From Rhabditoides inermis (lineage: Eukaryota; Nematoda; Chromadorea; Rhabditida; Rhabditidae), in assembly GCA_963966185.1 (NCBI GenBank), contig CAWZYM010000398.1:711001-775000 (forward strand): a DNA stretch of 64,000 bases. Direction: 5' to 3'. This document shows, in pieces, positions 34,791-48,672 of the stretch (positions within the stretch are counted from its first letter, which is position 1; every line of letters begins with the position of its first letter). Below the pieces are notes generated by a model. It had not been told where the DNA came from. It saw only the letters and a list, made by a program, of their open reading frames with translations, and did no database searches. Both the position numbers and the translations under genes were made by a program.

Positions 34791-36380
34791 TTCATCTCCG
34801 ATTCACCCGAGCCTAGCCCCGAAATGAGAAGAGAGGGTGGGTGGGTATAAGGATCGTCCAAGTGAGTGTGTATTTTTCGAATCGCACACCACACACAATT
34901 TGTTTCATCCCCTATCGTACGTGCCGTAGATTGGAATTATAAAATTATATGAAACGCGTGTCAATTCCAGGGGCGCAATACGGACTGCGAGACAGCGTTG
35001 GCCACGAAGCTTCCTCATTTGTGAGCGAGAGACTGTCACACGCACTCACTCTCCTCCGTCTCCTCCTCCTCTCACTTTCTAGCGCAGATAATGGGAACGA
35101 GAGCGGCGGGGGCAAAAAAAACGAGAGAGAGAGAAAACAATTGGCTTTGGCGAATGGCGGCGGGAAATTGACAAGCGCAGGAGAGGAGGAGGAGATGTGC
35201 GTGCGTACGCGGAAGCAAGATGCGGCGGATAAGTGAGTAGGTGAATGAGACACACTACGAAATCACAGTGAAACACTCGGTGTTTTCGCGAGAGCACGTG
35301 AGAGTGTAACTGTGTCACCGACCGGTTGAGTTTGCAGCAGAGGCAGCAGAGATGTCAGCGGCGGCGGCGGAAACGGAATCCATCACAAAGGCATCTTCTC
35401 ACGGAGACGACGATGCGCTCTCTGAAAGTCATGGGTGGAGGTGAAAAAGCGGAGCGGAGATAAGGAAGTGAACGAGTGCGAATCTCAATCGAGTCTGCCG
35501 GCGGGAGCGGATGGAAGAGAGAAGGTGGGGGAAGGCCTCCTCCCCCAAACGGTGTGTGTGTGTTGTGTGTGTTTGTGGCAATTTCAACGAGAAGGAAACT
35601 GATTAGAGAAACGCCGTCTCCGCCGTCGATGAGGAAAAGCCTATGCGGACTCGCATCCATTTCTCTCAACATGTTACGGATGTATACGCGCGCGGCGCGG
35701 CACCATGCATTTCTAGAATCACAGACCGCCTCGCATCCTTTCAGATCGAAAACGAAAAACGAAGACAATGAGGGGGCGTGACAGCGCGGAAAGTGATGCA
35801 TTGAACTCGTTTGACACCAGAGAGAGGAAGAGAGAAGGGAGAGAGAGAAAGATAGAGGGATAAGATGTTTGGCATCGTTTATTGGCTGGTAGCAGCAATA
35901 CACACACACACGTGCACACGAATATGATGATGAGGCAAAACGACGACAGAGCCATTTCCGGTCAGATATGGTAATAAAACGAGGGGGAACGTGGCAGGAA
36001 ATAAATACGGCAATAACACGCACATATCACAAATCACTGACTGACTGAATCGAAGGGTATGTATGAGGCAAGAAGAAGGAGAAGAAGGCTATGAAAGGAG
36101 GCGTTCCCGACTCCGACAAAGAAACTCTCTGGCAACTCACAGCGACAACACGGGAGAGAGACAAGGGGACAAGACTCCCTCTCCCTCTGTCTCGCGCGCA
36201 CCATTGCAGTCTCTTGGTCGACAACGCTCCACAATCACTGCACACACACATACGCACATGAATTACTCATGTCCTCGTGGCTTCCAACCTCTCTCCCTAC
36301 CTACCTACCTACCCCTCCCCCTCTCTCTCTGTCCCGCCTACCATTGTGGGCGGGGCGCGGAGGGGGTGGAGCAGGAAAGT
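34517..36380. other. dop-1 upstream region and 3' flank of GTPase B
   Basis: This 1.9 kb lies upstream of dop-1 and downstream of the minus-strand GTPase B gene. It has CT tracts at about 34743-34790 and several low-complexity frames. A short plus-strand frame from 35352 is Ala/Glu/Ser-rich and only 30 codons, so it is not called. An AATAAA on the minus strand at about 35882-35877 may end GTPase B. Confidence 0.45.
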
Positions 36381-39429
<3,049 letters not shown>

Positions 39430-40006
39430 GCTCCGCGAGAGTGATGTTTTATCGATTTCAGGAAGAGAATACGGAGCGTGCAAAAATACGGGTGGTGGCC
39501 GGGAGAGATAAGCCTTGCGCTCCACTAGTCTCTGGCAACACAGTCAGTGTCACTCCTTATATGCACTGTCACATGGCAAAAAACCATACTTTCTTGCATT
39601 TTCGACACTTTATCGCAACTGATACAATATATAACACGTCAACACGAGATGAAACAACATATAAAACAATTGTCAACATTCGATACCTATTGAAAAATAG
39701 AGGGGGTGGAAGATAAAACTGAGGCACATAGAAAGATCAGAGTGCGCTCGATGGCAATACAGGAGAACCGAAATAGGCAATAACCACTTCTCAATGAATG
39801 ACAACGATGAACTCGGATTGGGAATGTGTGGTTGGGTCCACTTATTAGACAAAATATAAATACTCTCGGCACTTATTAGGTATACAATACAAAGGAGCCA
39901 AACACCACACTCTTATTGTGCGTGGGTCAAAACCCGGGAGAACATACGGTAGCTAGGGAAATGGCAGAGAGGGGATACGGTACAACGGTACACATCGCTG
40001 GATCGG
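39430..40006. other. GTPase B upstream region and 3' flank of the Dpy-30 gene
   Basis: 577 bp of mostly A/T-rich sequence. No additional exon or clear poly(A) signal was found. Confidence 0.4.
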
Positions 40007-40301
40007 TTAGTATCCGGGCGGGAGAGGCAGTCCAGCGGCGCGCAGCCTGTCGATGTGCGGGCCACGTCGCCTATCTCGATCAGCCTCGTCCTCATCCCAC
40101 GCCGCCTGCAGATGCTCCGGAATCACCGGCGCAAAGTCGGCCTGCAAACTCTACCATTTGTACTACGTGTAGTAAAAACATCACATTTCACTATAGATAC
40201 CTAACCCGCACCTTGTTGTCGAGGATCCAGCGCGCGAGGAAGGTGAACGGATCGGCGGGACGCTGCTCCTGAATAGGCACAATCATAGAATCATCAGTGA
40301 G

Positions 40302-40341
<40 letters not shown>

Positions 40342-41527
40342 ACCCACGATGAGGGCGTTCATGGCGGCAGTGACGATCGGAGCCGCCACGATCTTCGTGT
40401 ATTCGCCGCTCTTCACCAGAGGATGCTGAAATACTATGAATATACAGAGTGAATATACTGTTTTATTTCGACTACGGGTAATTCTAACGATAGCTCAACG
40501 ACAGCTCACGCCAATTTTCGCATTCATGCCCAGCGATTTTCCAACGACAACTCACGCCCATTTACTGAGTAATGTTGCTACTAATCACTGTCTTACGCGT
40601 ATTGCAGAAAACATGCACGCATTATCAAGAGTAGTCAGGACGCGCCGCACTGTTCTCGGGATTGCGTGTTACCAGAAGCTTAATCAAACTGATAAAACAA
40701 CAGAAACACTGCATAGAAAAGGGAGTACATATATTTTCTGCGAGCATACCTGGAGAGGCAGTCCGAACGAGTCGCGGGTCACGTTGGCGGGGCTGGTTCT
40801 GGGAGGATCATGGGAGACGGCGGCTGGTGACGCCTCTCGCACCGCCGCCAAAAGCTCGCGACGTGACGGCTCCGCCGCAAACGTCACCTCAACAGCAAAT
40901 GTATCCAAAATGACAATCTAGTAAAGCTAAACTCGTGATGTTTGTATATCAGATCAAATAAAGTTCTATCCGCCCACCTTCTTCTCCTCGTGCTTGCGCT
41001 TCCGGCTCGACTGGGGCGCAGCCTTCTGCGTCTTCTTCTGAACCTGCAAATCGAACAAACTCAATCTTGCTACAGTAACTACTCGATAAAATCGATAACC
41101 CTAATTGACTACCCGAGTTCAATCGATAACAGTAACCTTTGTGTGAGGGCTGCGCGGCACGCTGGGGCTCTTGCTGTTGCGCTTCCCGCCACCCGGCGCG
41201 AACTGGGGCTGCTTCTGAAGGTACATATGTATCTTCAGAAACCATATTCGAAGAGTTAGAAGTGGGTAGAGGCTATTCGGAGGTAGCTAGAAGTAGTTGG
41301 AAAACGAGCCTGACTGCTACTTCCACACCCTAATCAGCCGAGCCAATCAATAATCAATCGATACCTCGCGCATGTTGTGTATCGCCACATCGGCAGCCTT
41401 ACGCGGAGGAGGCGCCGCATGTATCCTGCATGTGTGTAAACAGGTAAACAGGTAAGCATGTAAACAAACAAACGTACGGGGAGATACTGTCACGGTGGTC
41501 GTAGGCGGTGACGAGGCAGCGGGTCAT
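40007..41527 (-). CDS. Dpy-30-motif protein with basic N-terminal half
   Basis: Exons: 41527-41478, 41425-41365, 41214-41137, 41043-40978, 40917-40750, 40425-40348, 40268-40212, 40141-40007. They give 230 codons plus stop. The start ATG at 41527 follows a GATCAG acceptor by about 24 bp. An in-frame ATG at 41653 could add 42 residues. The first 90 residues are basic and Pro/Ser-rich, with a nuclear-localisation-like SRKRKHEEKK. Residues about 150-186 (YTKIVAAPIVTAAMNALI, then EQRPADPFTFLARWILDNK) match the Dpy-30 motif, in which RPxDPhxFLAxxLLxNK is the signature. The family's helical pair dimerises like PKA RII-alpha and docks amphipathic helices, for example in COMPASS H3K4 methyltransferase. 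The large N-terminus means it is not DPY-30 itself. Binding to a chromatin complex is inferred. It lies about 190 bp downstream of the six-Cys peptide gene on the same strand. Confidence 0.7.
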
Positions 41528-41714
41528 ACCGGCAGCGGGACAAGTCGAAGACTGATCGAGAAAAGCGCGCGCGCATTCTCCTCGACCTCTTGCAGAGAGA
41601 GGTCGAAAAGACCATGAGAATGGGAGAGCGCGCGAAACGGCCGCAGCGACCATTTTGCAACAACAACAAACAACAACAAAAGTGTGAAAATTTATCGATC
41701 GATGTGTGCGAATT

Positions 41715-42067
41715 CTACTTGCACCTTCCCTTGACGCACACGTGGGGCTTGGCGCAGTCGCAGCGGTAGCAGTCGCCGCCCTTGCCGATGCTGCACTGCC
41801 CCGACGGCGGGATGTTGAACGACTGAAACAGGTAAACAAGTAAACTACAACAATCGATAGCCAGAAGACGTGACGTCATGGGATTCTCATTGCTGCATTT
41901 CAAGAACCATTCTACTGCAAGTTCTACGCGTGCATTGTCAGTGTTCACAAGAATTTCATGTGTGACACACTTGTGGTGGAATGAATTCTATTCTATTTAA
42001 GTTTCTTCATTTCGGAACTTACCGCGACGGCGACAATGAAGAGAAGGACGAGGAAGAGGACGCGCAT
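41715..42067 (-). CDS. Small secreted six-cysteine peptide
   Basis: Two exons, 42067-42023 and 41822-41715, code 50 residues. The first 15-17 residues are a hydrophobic signal peptide (MRVLFLVLLFIVAVA). The mature peptide of about 33 residues has six Cys in the order C-x8-C-x2-C-x1-C-x6-C-x5-C (QCSIGKGGDCYRCDCAK and HVCVKGRCK). It is basic at the end and stops with TAG after Lys. Six Cys in 27 residues suggests three disulfides, as in knottin-like or defence peptides, but I do not recognise the family and function is unknown. The Dpy-30-motif gene starts 188 bp downstream with a GATAAA poly(A)-like signal and a CAG acceptor between, so the pair may be transcribed together. Confidence 0.72.
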
Positions 42068-42770
42068 TGTTCTACTCCTGTCTGGTTCGCACTCACCTTA
42101 TATGCCAGCCGGCCGCATTGATTGGTTCCGATTCGAACAGGTGATCATACCAATTTCGAACGGATTCATGGGCGCTGCGGATATTATAACAGTGACAGAT
42201 CATCACTAGACCGCTGAATCATAAAGTAATAAAAAGAATAGTGGGTTTAGAGAAAGAAAGAGTGCAAATGCACGTAGCAGGCGATATATTGAGTTGTATA
42301 ATAATTATAATTGGTTTAAAAAATTCAAATAGCCGAGCTTGCTATGTCTGAGGATAGCTCTGCACTCCACAGTTTTCCGCTTTATCGACTGTTGGAAAGA
42401 AAGAAATTCACAGATCACTTAAGATGTGCGCAGGCAAAATTTTATTTCTTATCAACGGAAGGGGGATTTTTGCGAGATTAAAACCGGTTCACATTCACAA
42501 AGCTATGACAACTTGCGAATATTAAATAAAGTAAATTCAATACTACCATGTGTAATCTATGACAAAATCCAACATGTACACCATACACGCAAATCGATTG
42601 CACACACCTTAGATATAAAGAGAGACAGACAGACGGAAAATTAGTTTGTAATTGTAACTAATAATTGAACTGGAAACTCTTACAGAAAGGCAGGAAGAAA
42701 GAGACTTCTCGACTACAGATTTGTACTGCGCACCAGGGAAGAGGCATAATTGTTGCCTACGGTGGATGGT
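42068..42770. other. Promoter of the six-Cys peptide and 3' flank of the Ly6-like gene
   Basis: About 0.7 kb, A/T-rich. A minus-strand AATAAA at 42446-42441 may end the Ly6-like transcript. No exon is supported. Confidence 0.45.
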
Positions 42771-43303
42771 CTAGAGGAGGATGGGAAGAAGGAGGAGGGG
42801 GAAGAGAGGGAGTAGGGAGAAGACGCCGCTGCTCGACACCATCATGTTCCTCAAGCGCTCCTCCTGCTTCCTGGCCAGCTCGCGCACCGTCACTGAAAGT
42901 ATTTGGTTTCGGAATCCTGAACAAGGAAGTCCCATGCATTCTCACGACGAAGTCGATGTAATGTTGTGAGTGCCATCAGAAGGTGTGAAGTGTAAAGACT
43001 GTCTTTCGCGAAACAACAAAGTTTTGGTTGACAGAGACAGGGAGACAGGGAGATGGGAAAGAGAGGAGAGAGAGAGAGGGTGGGGAGGGAGAGAGAGAGG
43101 GAGAGAGAGAGGAGAGGGAGAGAGGGAGAGAAAGAGGGAGAGAGGGAGAGAAAGAGGGGGAGAGGGAAGAAGGCAGAGAGAGAACGTACCGGCCATGTTG
43201 TCGTGGGTGAGGGTGTCCCTGTTGGAGTAGTCGCCCACGTGGAAACACGCCGAGTCGGAGAAGCGCGTGTGGCGCACCTCGCCCGTGATGTCGTCACTGA
43301 AAA

Positions 43304-43346
<43 letters not shown>

Positions 43347-43992
43347 TCTCTCTCTCTCTCTCCAAGCTCTCCAAACTCTCCCGATGTCATACGATTTGAG
43401 ATAAATCTTTTTTTTATAAAATCCCTTGCTCTCCTGGTGAGATGAACTTGTATTTGATCTATCCCCCACCCACGTGAGATAGGCGGTGCTTGTCTGCGTC
43501 CAGCACTTGTCGGGGATGTCAGCGTGGTCGGGGAACATGCGGTCGGCGCAGTACCGGAACACTGTAACTTCGAATGAACAAAATGAGGAGATGAACGCTC
43601 CAAAATTTTTGCATTGATTGCATTGCACTTGAGAGCTGTGAACACGAATACGTTTTTGCGAATCCGGTAGAATGAGAGAGGCAGGAAACGCACGGGTGAC
43701 GGAGTCTGAGTGTTGGACGGTGGAATTGAGGATGAGGCAGCGCGTTTTGCACAGCGTCGTGTGGTTCTGCACGTCCCGACCGCGGTACTAAAGTTATGTT
43801 GTTATTGGAAATGTATGCTAAAATGCTTCTATGAAACGTGATATGTGTTTCTATATGATCTCGGATCTGTACTCGGATGTCGGATGGTACATATTATATA
43901 TGCACGTTATCATAATTTGTCACTAGTTGGACTCTACGTGGAATCAATAAAGAAAGACGGACCGATTCGCATTGTTACATCTGATGTGTTGT

Positions 43993-44026
<34 letters not shown>

Positions 44027-44381
44027 ACCTGGCATGGCGGGAGGCCGCTCATCGGAATTCCCCAGCTCCTGTCCATCCGAAGAGCTACCTGAAATCATCC
44101 CGATCACTGGCAGGTGCTCCTTGCCTTTTTCTTCGTGGGTGGTCCTAGACTGGGACCAGGTGCGAAAAGTGCACTTGGCATCTGCCACCAAAAGTGAGAA
44201 GAAGAGCGCGCAAAGCGACCGTGTTTTTTTTCCTAGATCGCCGATCGCTTCTGCCAATCGGCACTACATGCAAATAGCAAATCCATTACATCCAACCCTA
44301 CGTGCAGATCACACTAGCCCTAGCGGTATCAGATCGCCGCAAAGGCTAGCCGCGCTTCTAGGCTTGCCAATTGTTGTGCGG

Positions 44382-44421
<40 letters not shown>

Positions 44422-44541
44422 CACACTCACGTCCTGGTATCCTTCGTCGGCGCAGGAGAGGCAGTTGAAGTAGGTGACGTTGGCGATGGGATTCGCCGAG
44501 AATCCGACGACAGCGAGGGCCAAGCCGAGAAGAAACTGCAT
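42771..44541 (-). CDS. Ly6/uPAR-like GPI-anchored surface protein
   Basis: Exons: 44541-44431, 43787-43694, 43561-43474, 43296-43190, 42892-42771. They give 173 codons plus stop. Residues 1-15 are a signal peptide (MQFLLGLALAVVGFS). The ectodomain has CLSC, LCKTRCLI, YCADR, DKCW and ACF, with N-glycosylation sites (NVTY, NHTT, NSTV). The C-terminus has a coiled Arg/Glu stretch, then SSSG and a 14-residue hydrophobic tail ending PILL at the stop, as in a GPI-attachment signal. The overall plan resembles the nematode ODR-2/HOT Ly6 group, which modulates neuronal signalling, but the cysteine spacing is only partly matched. The exon 3 donor must be AC|GTGGGT at 43473, because the downstream GT would put TGA in frame. 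Confidence 0.6.
43020..43185. repeat. GA-rich purine tract in the Ly6-like gene
   Basis: About 165 bp of GAGAGG/GAGGGA-type sequence occupies the intron between 43190 and 42892. A CT tract of about 37 bp (43308-43344) sits in the next intron. Confidence 0.85.
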
Positions 44542-45450
44542 CTATGTAGACAGTTTTCGAATTACTGGTTCACGATTGTCGCCATAGCTGGTACAGAATT
44601 TGGGGAAAACTTCATGCAATTAAAACAGTGCGGTAAGAACGGTGAAACGCAATGTGTTTCTCGAGAAATCTATATGAGTCAACTGAGCGATCTAGAAAAC
44701 AATCGCGAGCGATGCACGCAGTTTGAACGATGGAGTCACAGGGGGGATCAACAGATACAGCACACATATCGGCGGGAGAAGGCATGGGAAAGTGCGGGAA
44801 TCATTGCAGACCGCATGGACCACCCACGAAGCCACAATGTAACAAGAGAGAAGCGGGGAGGCTGTGAAAGAGCACAGTCGACTGACTGATCGACTGCCGA
44901 TCACACACTGTTCATCTCAGTGGCTTCGTCAGCCCCGCCCCTTTGAGAGGGCGAACCCCCGAAAAAAACATCGCGCGACACTCTTTCTCTTGCAAAAGTC
45001 ACATTTATTGCCACAATACAGTATACGGGTTCACAAGAAGAGTCACGGATAAGAGAGAAGAAGGTTTGGATAGAGTAGAGAATATAATATTATTCTGGGA
45101 GATAGTTTGCCAGATTACGGTAGAAAATCGATCTACCCTCTAGTCGCATTCGATCTACCTTTTAGTCGTGAGGAGACCCAAGCGCGCGCTTTCAAACGAT
45201 AATATCGATCAAAGAAGCCGGCATGCGAATCAAAGAGGCCGCGCAACACGCGACCATTTGCTCGCGCTGTCTGACCTCTCTCGCTCGCAACTGAGTTTCG
45301 CCAACTGACCCCAGCTGGCAATAACAGAAACTATCCTTCAGGCAAAGACTATATGTACAACACACAAGGGTGAACGGGAGGGAAAGACTGGCGGCTGTTC
45401 TGACTGACACTAGCGACACGACTAGAAGTAATATGCGAATCTCGGGAGGT
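44542..45450. other. Ly6-like gene promoter and forkhead gene 3' UTR
   Basis: The minus-strand forkhead gene stops at 45451. A minus-strand AATAAA at 45008-45003 gives it a 3' UTR of about 450 bp. The rest is the upstream region of the Ly6-like gene. No exon is seen. Confidence 0.5.
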
Positions 45451-47818
45451 TCAGTTGTCGATGAGCTGATCAAAGTGCCAGCTCTCGGTTCCGAGGATGC
45501 TTCCGACGAAGGCGTCGTCGAGCCAGTCCGAAGACATGTCGAACGATGACGTCAGCGACGACGGCGACTCTGAAGACACAGAGAATGAGATGCGTGCGCA
45601 CTGATTAGCGCGCCTCCTTGTTATGCGCTGATCGATGCGCGATGTGTGTGAGGCGTTCCGATATGCCAACCATTACTTCCTGCATGTTTACTTGCGTGCT
45701 GCTCTTTCTCGGTACGAAAACATTACGGTCAGGAGCAGAAAGAGAGAGGGAGTGTGGACTAGAACGTTTTACGCTCTCCGCGCGTCACGCTGATTGCGCG
45801 GCGCGGTACTAATGCACTGAGCTGATCGCATCACAAACCAACAACTTTGAAAACTGTTGCGATGTATAGATTTACGTCAACAATTGATGTGATGAGTTCA
45901 GTAATGAACAGATAGACAGTTGATTATTAGTCCTTTGCTCGTCTCTCACCGTTGTTGTTCATCCAGTCGGGTTGGGTGGAGAGGGGCGAGTCGGAGAAGT
46001 GGTCGGAGAACACGCTGCCCTCCTCGAGCACGAGGAACTCGTTGAGCACCGACGGCACCGAAGCGTCCGCCGCCGACGACGACGGGTACTGGTCTGAAAT
46101 GAATATTGTTGAAAAGTGAAAAGTGGTATGGACATCGTATTTCTATACGATTACATGATAACCGCACCGCAAGTGTTCGAATCATTCAAGAGTTAGTGAA
46201 TGACTTTGTCTGCTTATACTTGATAGTTTTCCAAACCACTATTGCTATTCAAGCCCAATTCACCACGTCCGTCCCACCAAATCTATTTGATAATTCTGTT
46301 CTGTTTTGTCCGATTCTCCCGATCACACACGAACACTGGACGCCTGCCAGACACAGAAACAGAACACAGTGGACCTCGCAAATGTCAGGCAGATCCCAAT
46401 CGCACAGTTGATATTCCGGCAGCTTCTCTCTCCTCCTCCCAGCCGCCACTTTTTTTTTCGCAGACATTCGCCCTATCATCCCATCTTTTTCCACAGTACT
46501 GCAGGTGATCTGTGTGCGTTGTGTCTTGAAGCCCACCCAGAAACCAAAAAGACCAGAGTATCGCCATGCGGTCAAGCAAACGAGAGGCATCGATGACATG
46601 GCGGGTCGCACGCAATACAGCGTGTGATTATGTTGTTGTGGAATGTTCGGGGGGCAGACTCACAGTCGTTGAGGAGCGGATCGATGGCGGGTGGTTCGAG
46701 GCGCGGCCGGACGGCAGCTGGCTCGTCCAGTTGCTGTGCCGGAGGACTGCTACTGCAAAATGTCAGTCATCACTTGCCATCCAGACAATCACTCACATGG
46801 CCGCCTCGCTGTTCAGCATCCACAGCGAGCCCTTGCCCTTCTCCGACGGCGTCTGCGGCGACTTGGTGAACATGCGGTTCAGCGACAGGTTGTGCCGGAT
46901 AGAGTTCTGCAACATGATTAATGAGTCAGTGTCCAGAATGGGAGAACGCTCACCTTCCACGACCTGTCCGTCACTCTGTAGTAGGCAAAGTTGTCGCTCA
47001 TAAACTTGTAAATGTCGGCTAGCAGCAGGTGTTTTCCGTTGGCCGCGCGGAAAGCCATCGCTATGAGATCCGAGTACGAGTACGGCGGTTTCGACTCGTC
47101 CTGCCGATAGTCGACCTCCTGGAACTTTGCATAAGCGTTTCCAAGTAACACTGTTATCTTCCGTGCACAGTGCCGCGATCGTTTTGGTTCATTGTGTCCC
47201 AAGAAGCGTTTTTTTTCGGGAGGATAAGACGCATATTTTGGTTACGGCAGACTGTCACCGACGCTCTCTGCTCTTCCTTCGAATTTCCCGGAAACTGGCA
47301 AATGCCGAAATATCGTACATGCGCGCATGATTCACTCCCCTCCCGCCTCTATCGCGCGCGATAAGCACATTTCGCCGCCTCGCGTGCGCACCTGTCCAAT
47401 TGTGCGGAAATGAGAGGGGACCATGCGAGAGGGAGGGAGAGGGAAAGAGAGCGGACCAGAAGAGGACCAATTAGGCTGTGGTGTTATGGATTACCGTAGC
47501 GGAGACGGCGGCTGGCGCTTGAGGACCTTGAGGCGGCGCCTTTCTCACATCATGCACGGCTGTCACGCGCTGCCGCTTCACTCCTCTCTTCACTGGCGCA
47601 GACCTGCGAAAAGAACACTTATCATATCACATGCGAATACAATCTCGTCACGCTTCGCCCAGTGTTTAGGGAGACGAATGGTAGGAGAAGAAGGTGGGAG
47701 AGAAGAGAGGGAGAGAGAGAGAGATTCGGGAAGCTTACTGTGTAATTCGTGAGCAGATCGTCGGCATCTGCAGAAACCAATTGACGTCGGGGAGAGCATC
47801 TGAAGCGTCCGCCGGCAT
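45451..47818 (-). CDS. Forkhead (winged-helix) transcription factor
   Basis: Exons: 47818-47739, 47603-47495, 47118-46954, 46906-46797, 46752-46664, 46093-45950, 45569-45451. They give 271 codons plus stop. The forkhead domain spans about 70-150, with KPPYSYSDLIAMAF at the first helix and strand, ADIYKFMSDNFAYYR, and the recognition helix NSIRHNLSLNRMF. It ends in EKGKGSLWML. The N-terminus (DVNWFLQM) and basic KRGVKRQR precede it. The C-terminal 120 residues are acidic, with Ser, Asp, Trp and Phe (VFSDHFSDSP, SSDWLDDAF, WHFDQLIDN), typical of a transactivation domain. The domain looks closest to the FOXJ group, which in nematodes would suggest a ciliary-gene regulator such as fkh-8. I cannot fix the ortholog from sequence alone. 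Confidence 0.85.
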
Positions 47819-48672
47819 GCCTACAGTATACCCACGTGCCAAATGAAGATAAAACCTCGCGTAATTCTCGAAACGTCGCGCTTAATAAACATGCTAATCA
47901 AGAAATCACGAAACGCAATTCTCAACTCACTAACTCAACATAAATGTGCACGTAAAAAGGCGAGAGATGCACAAGCCGGTAATTACTGCAGCAAAACCGC
48001 GATACAATAATCGAATCAGAAAATGAGAGAGAGGCATGTATATGAAAAGACATTGCGAAGGGAAAAAACTATATAGAGTGCGAGTTGTATTCCGTAAAAA
48101 AGGGTTACTATTTGTTGGTCGTCGAGTAGGCGTGCGAACCCCTTTTTTCAGTTTCACTATCAATTCCTAAAGGCAAATGAAGTGGCGGTGTGTGAAGGCA
48201 CACAAAACAATCTGACTACACGCCGCACAAACACTTCTCACTCACTACCCTTTGGCAATCACGTTCCGTATACACGAGACACGCGTACATATAAAAGAAA
48301 TAGGGTTGTTGATACAAAAGCGCGCCGAGTGCTGACAATTTCGCGAGCTAGAATTGAGTCAGCGAGTAATCAACACACATGTATGCACGACGGTATTCGT
48401 GAACCTAGAGAATCAATAAGAAGCCGAATCGGCAAAGAGGGGGGAAATAGAGGGAAACCCGACTGGCTGCAAGGTTTCCATATAGAGAGGGGAGGGCAGG
48501 TGCGCGCCGTTAATTGCGGCTGTAGGGTCACAGAAACGAGCGAACCCGGAATATTCCAGATTACCACCGCCGTCGCGGCTAATGGCTTCACACACACACT
48601 ACCCAGCACCACACACAACGCGTCATGAAACTGCCCGTTTATTAGATATGCTGTACACGACTATTTACAGAC
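47819..48672. other. Forkhead gene upstream region and MFSD11-like 3' UTR
   Basis: The MFSD11-like transcript probably ends soon after its stop: a minus-strand AATAAA lies at 48643-48638. The remaining roughly 0.8 kb is non-coding by inspection and is the likely forkhead promoter. Confidence 0.5.

Noticed and set aside
35355..36023. 222-codon minus-strand frame upstream of dop-1
   Set aside because: It is low-complexity (Ser/Leu/Cys from C/T runs), has no splice context and matches no domain.
41478..42067. One continuous gene joining the signal-peptide exon, the Cys-rich exon and the Dpy-30 exons
   Set aside because: The Cys-rich exon ends with an in-frame TAG right after Lys, overlapping the supposed donor, so two genes are more likely.
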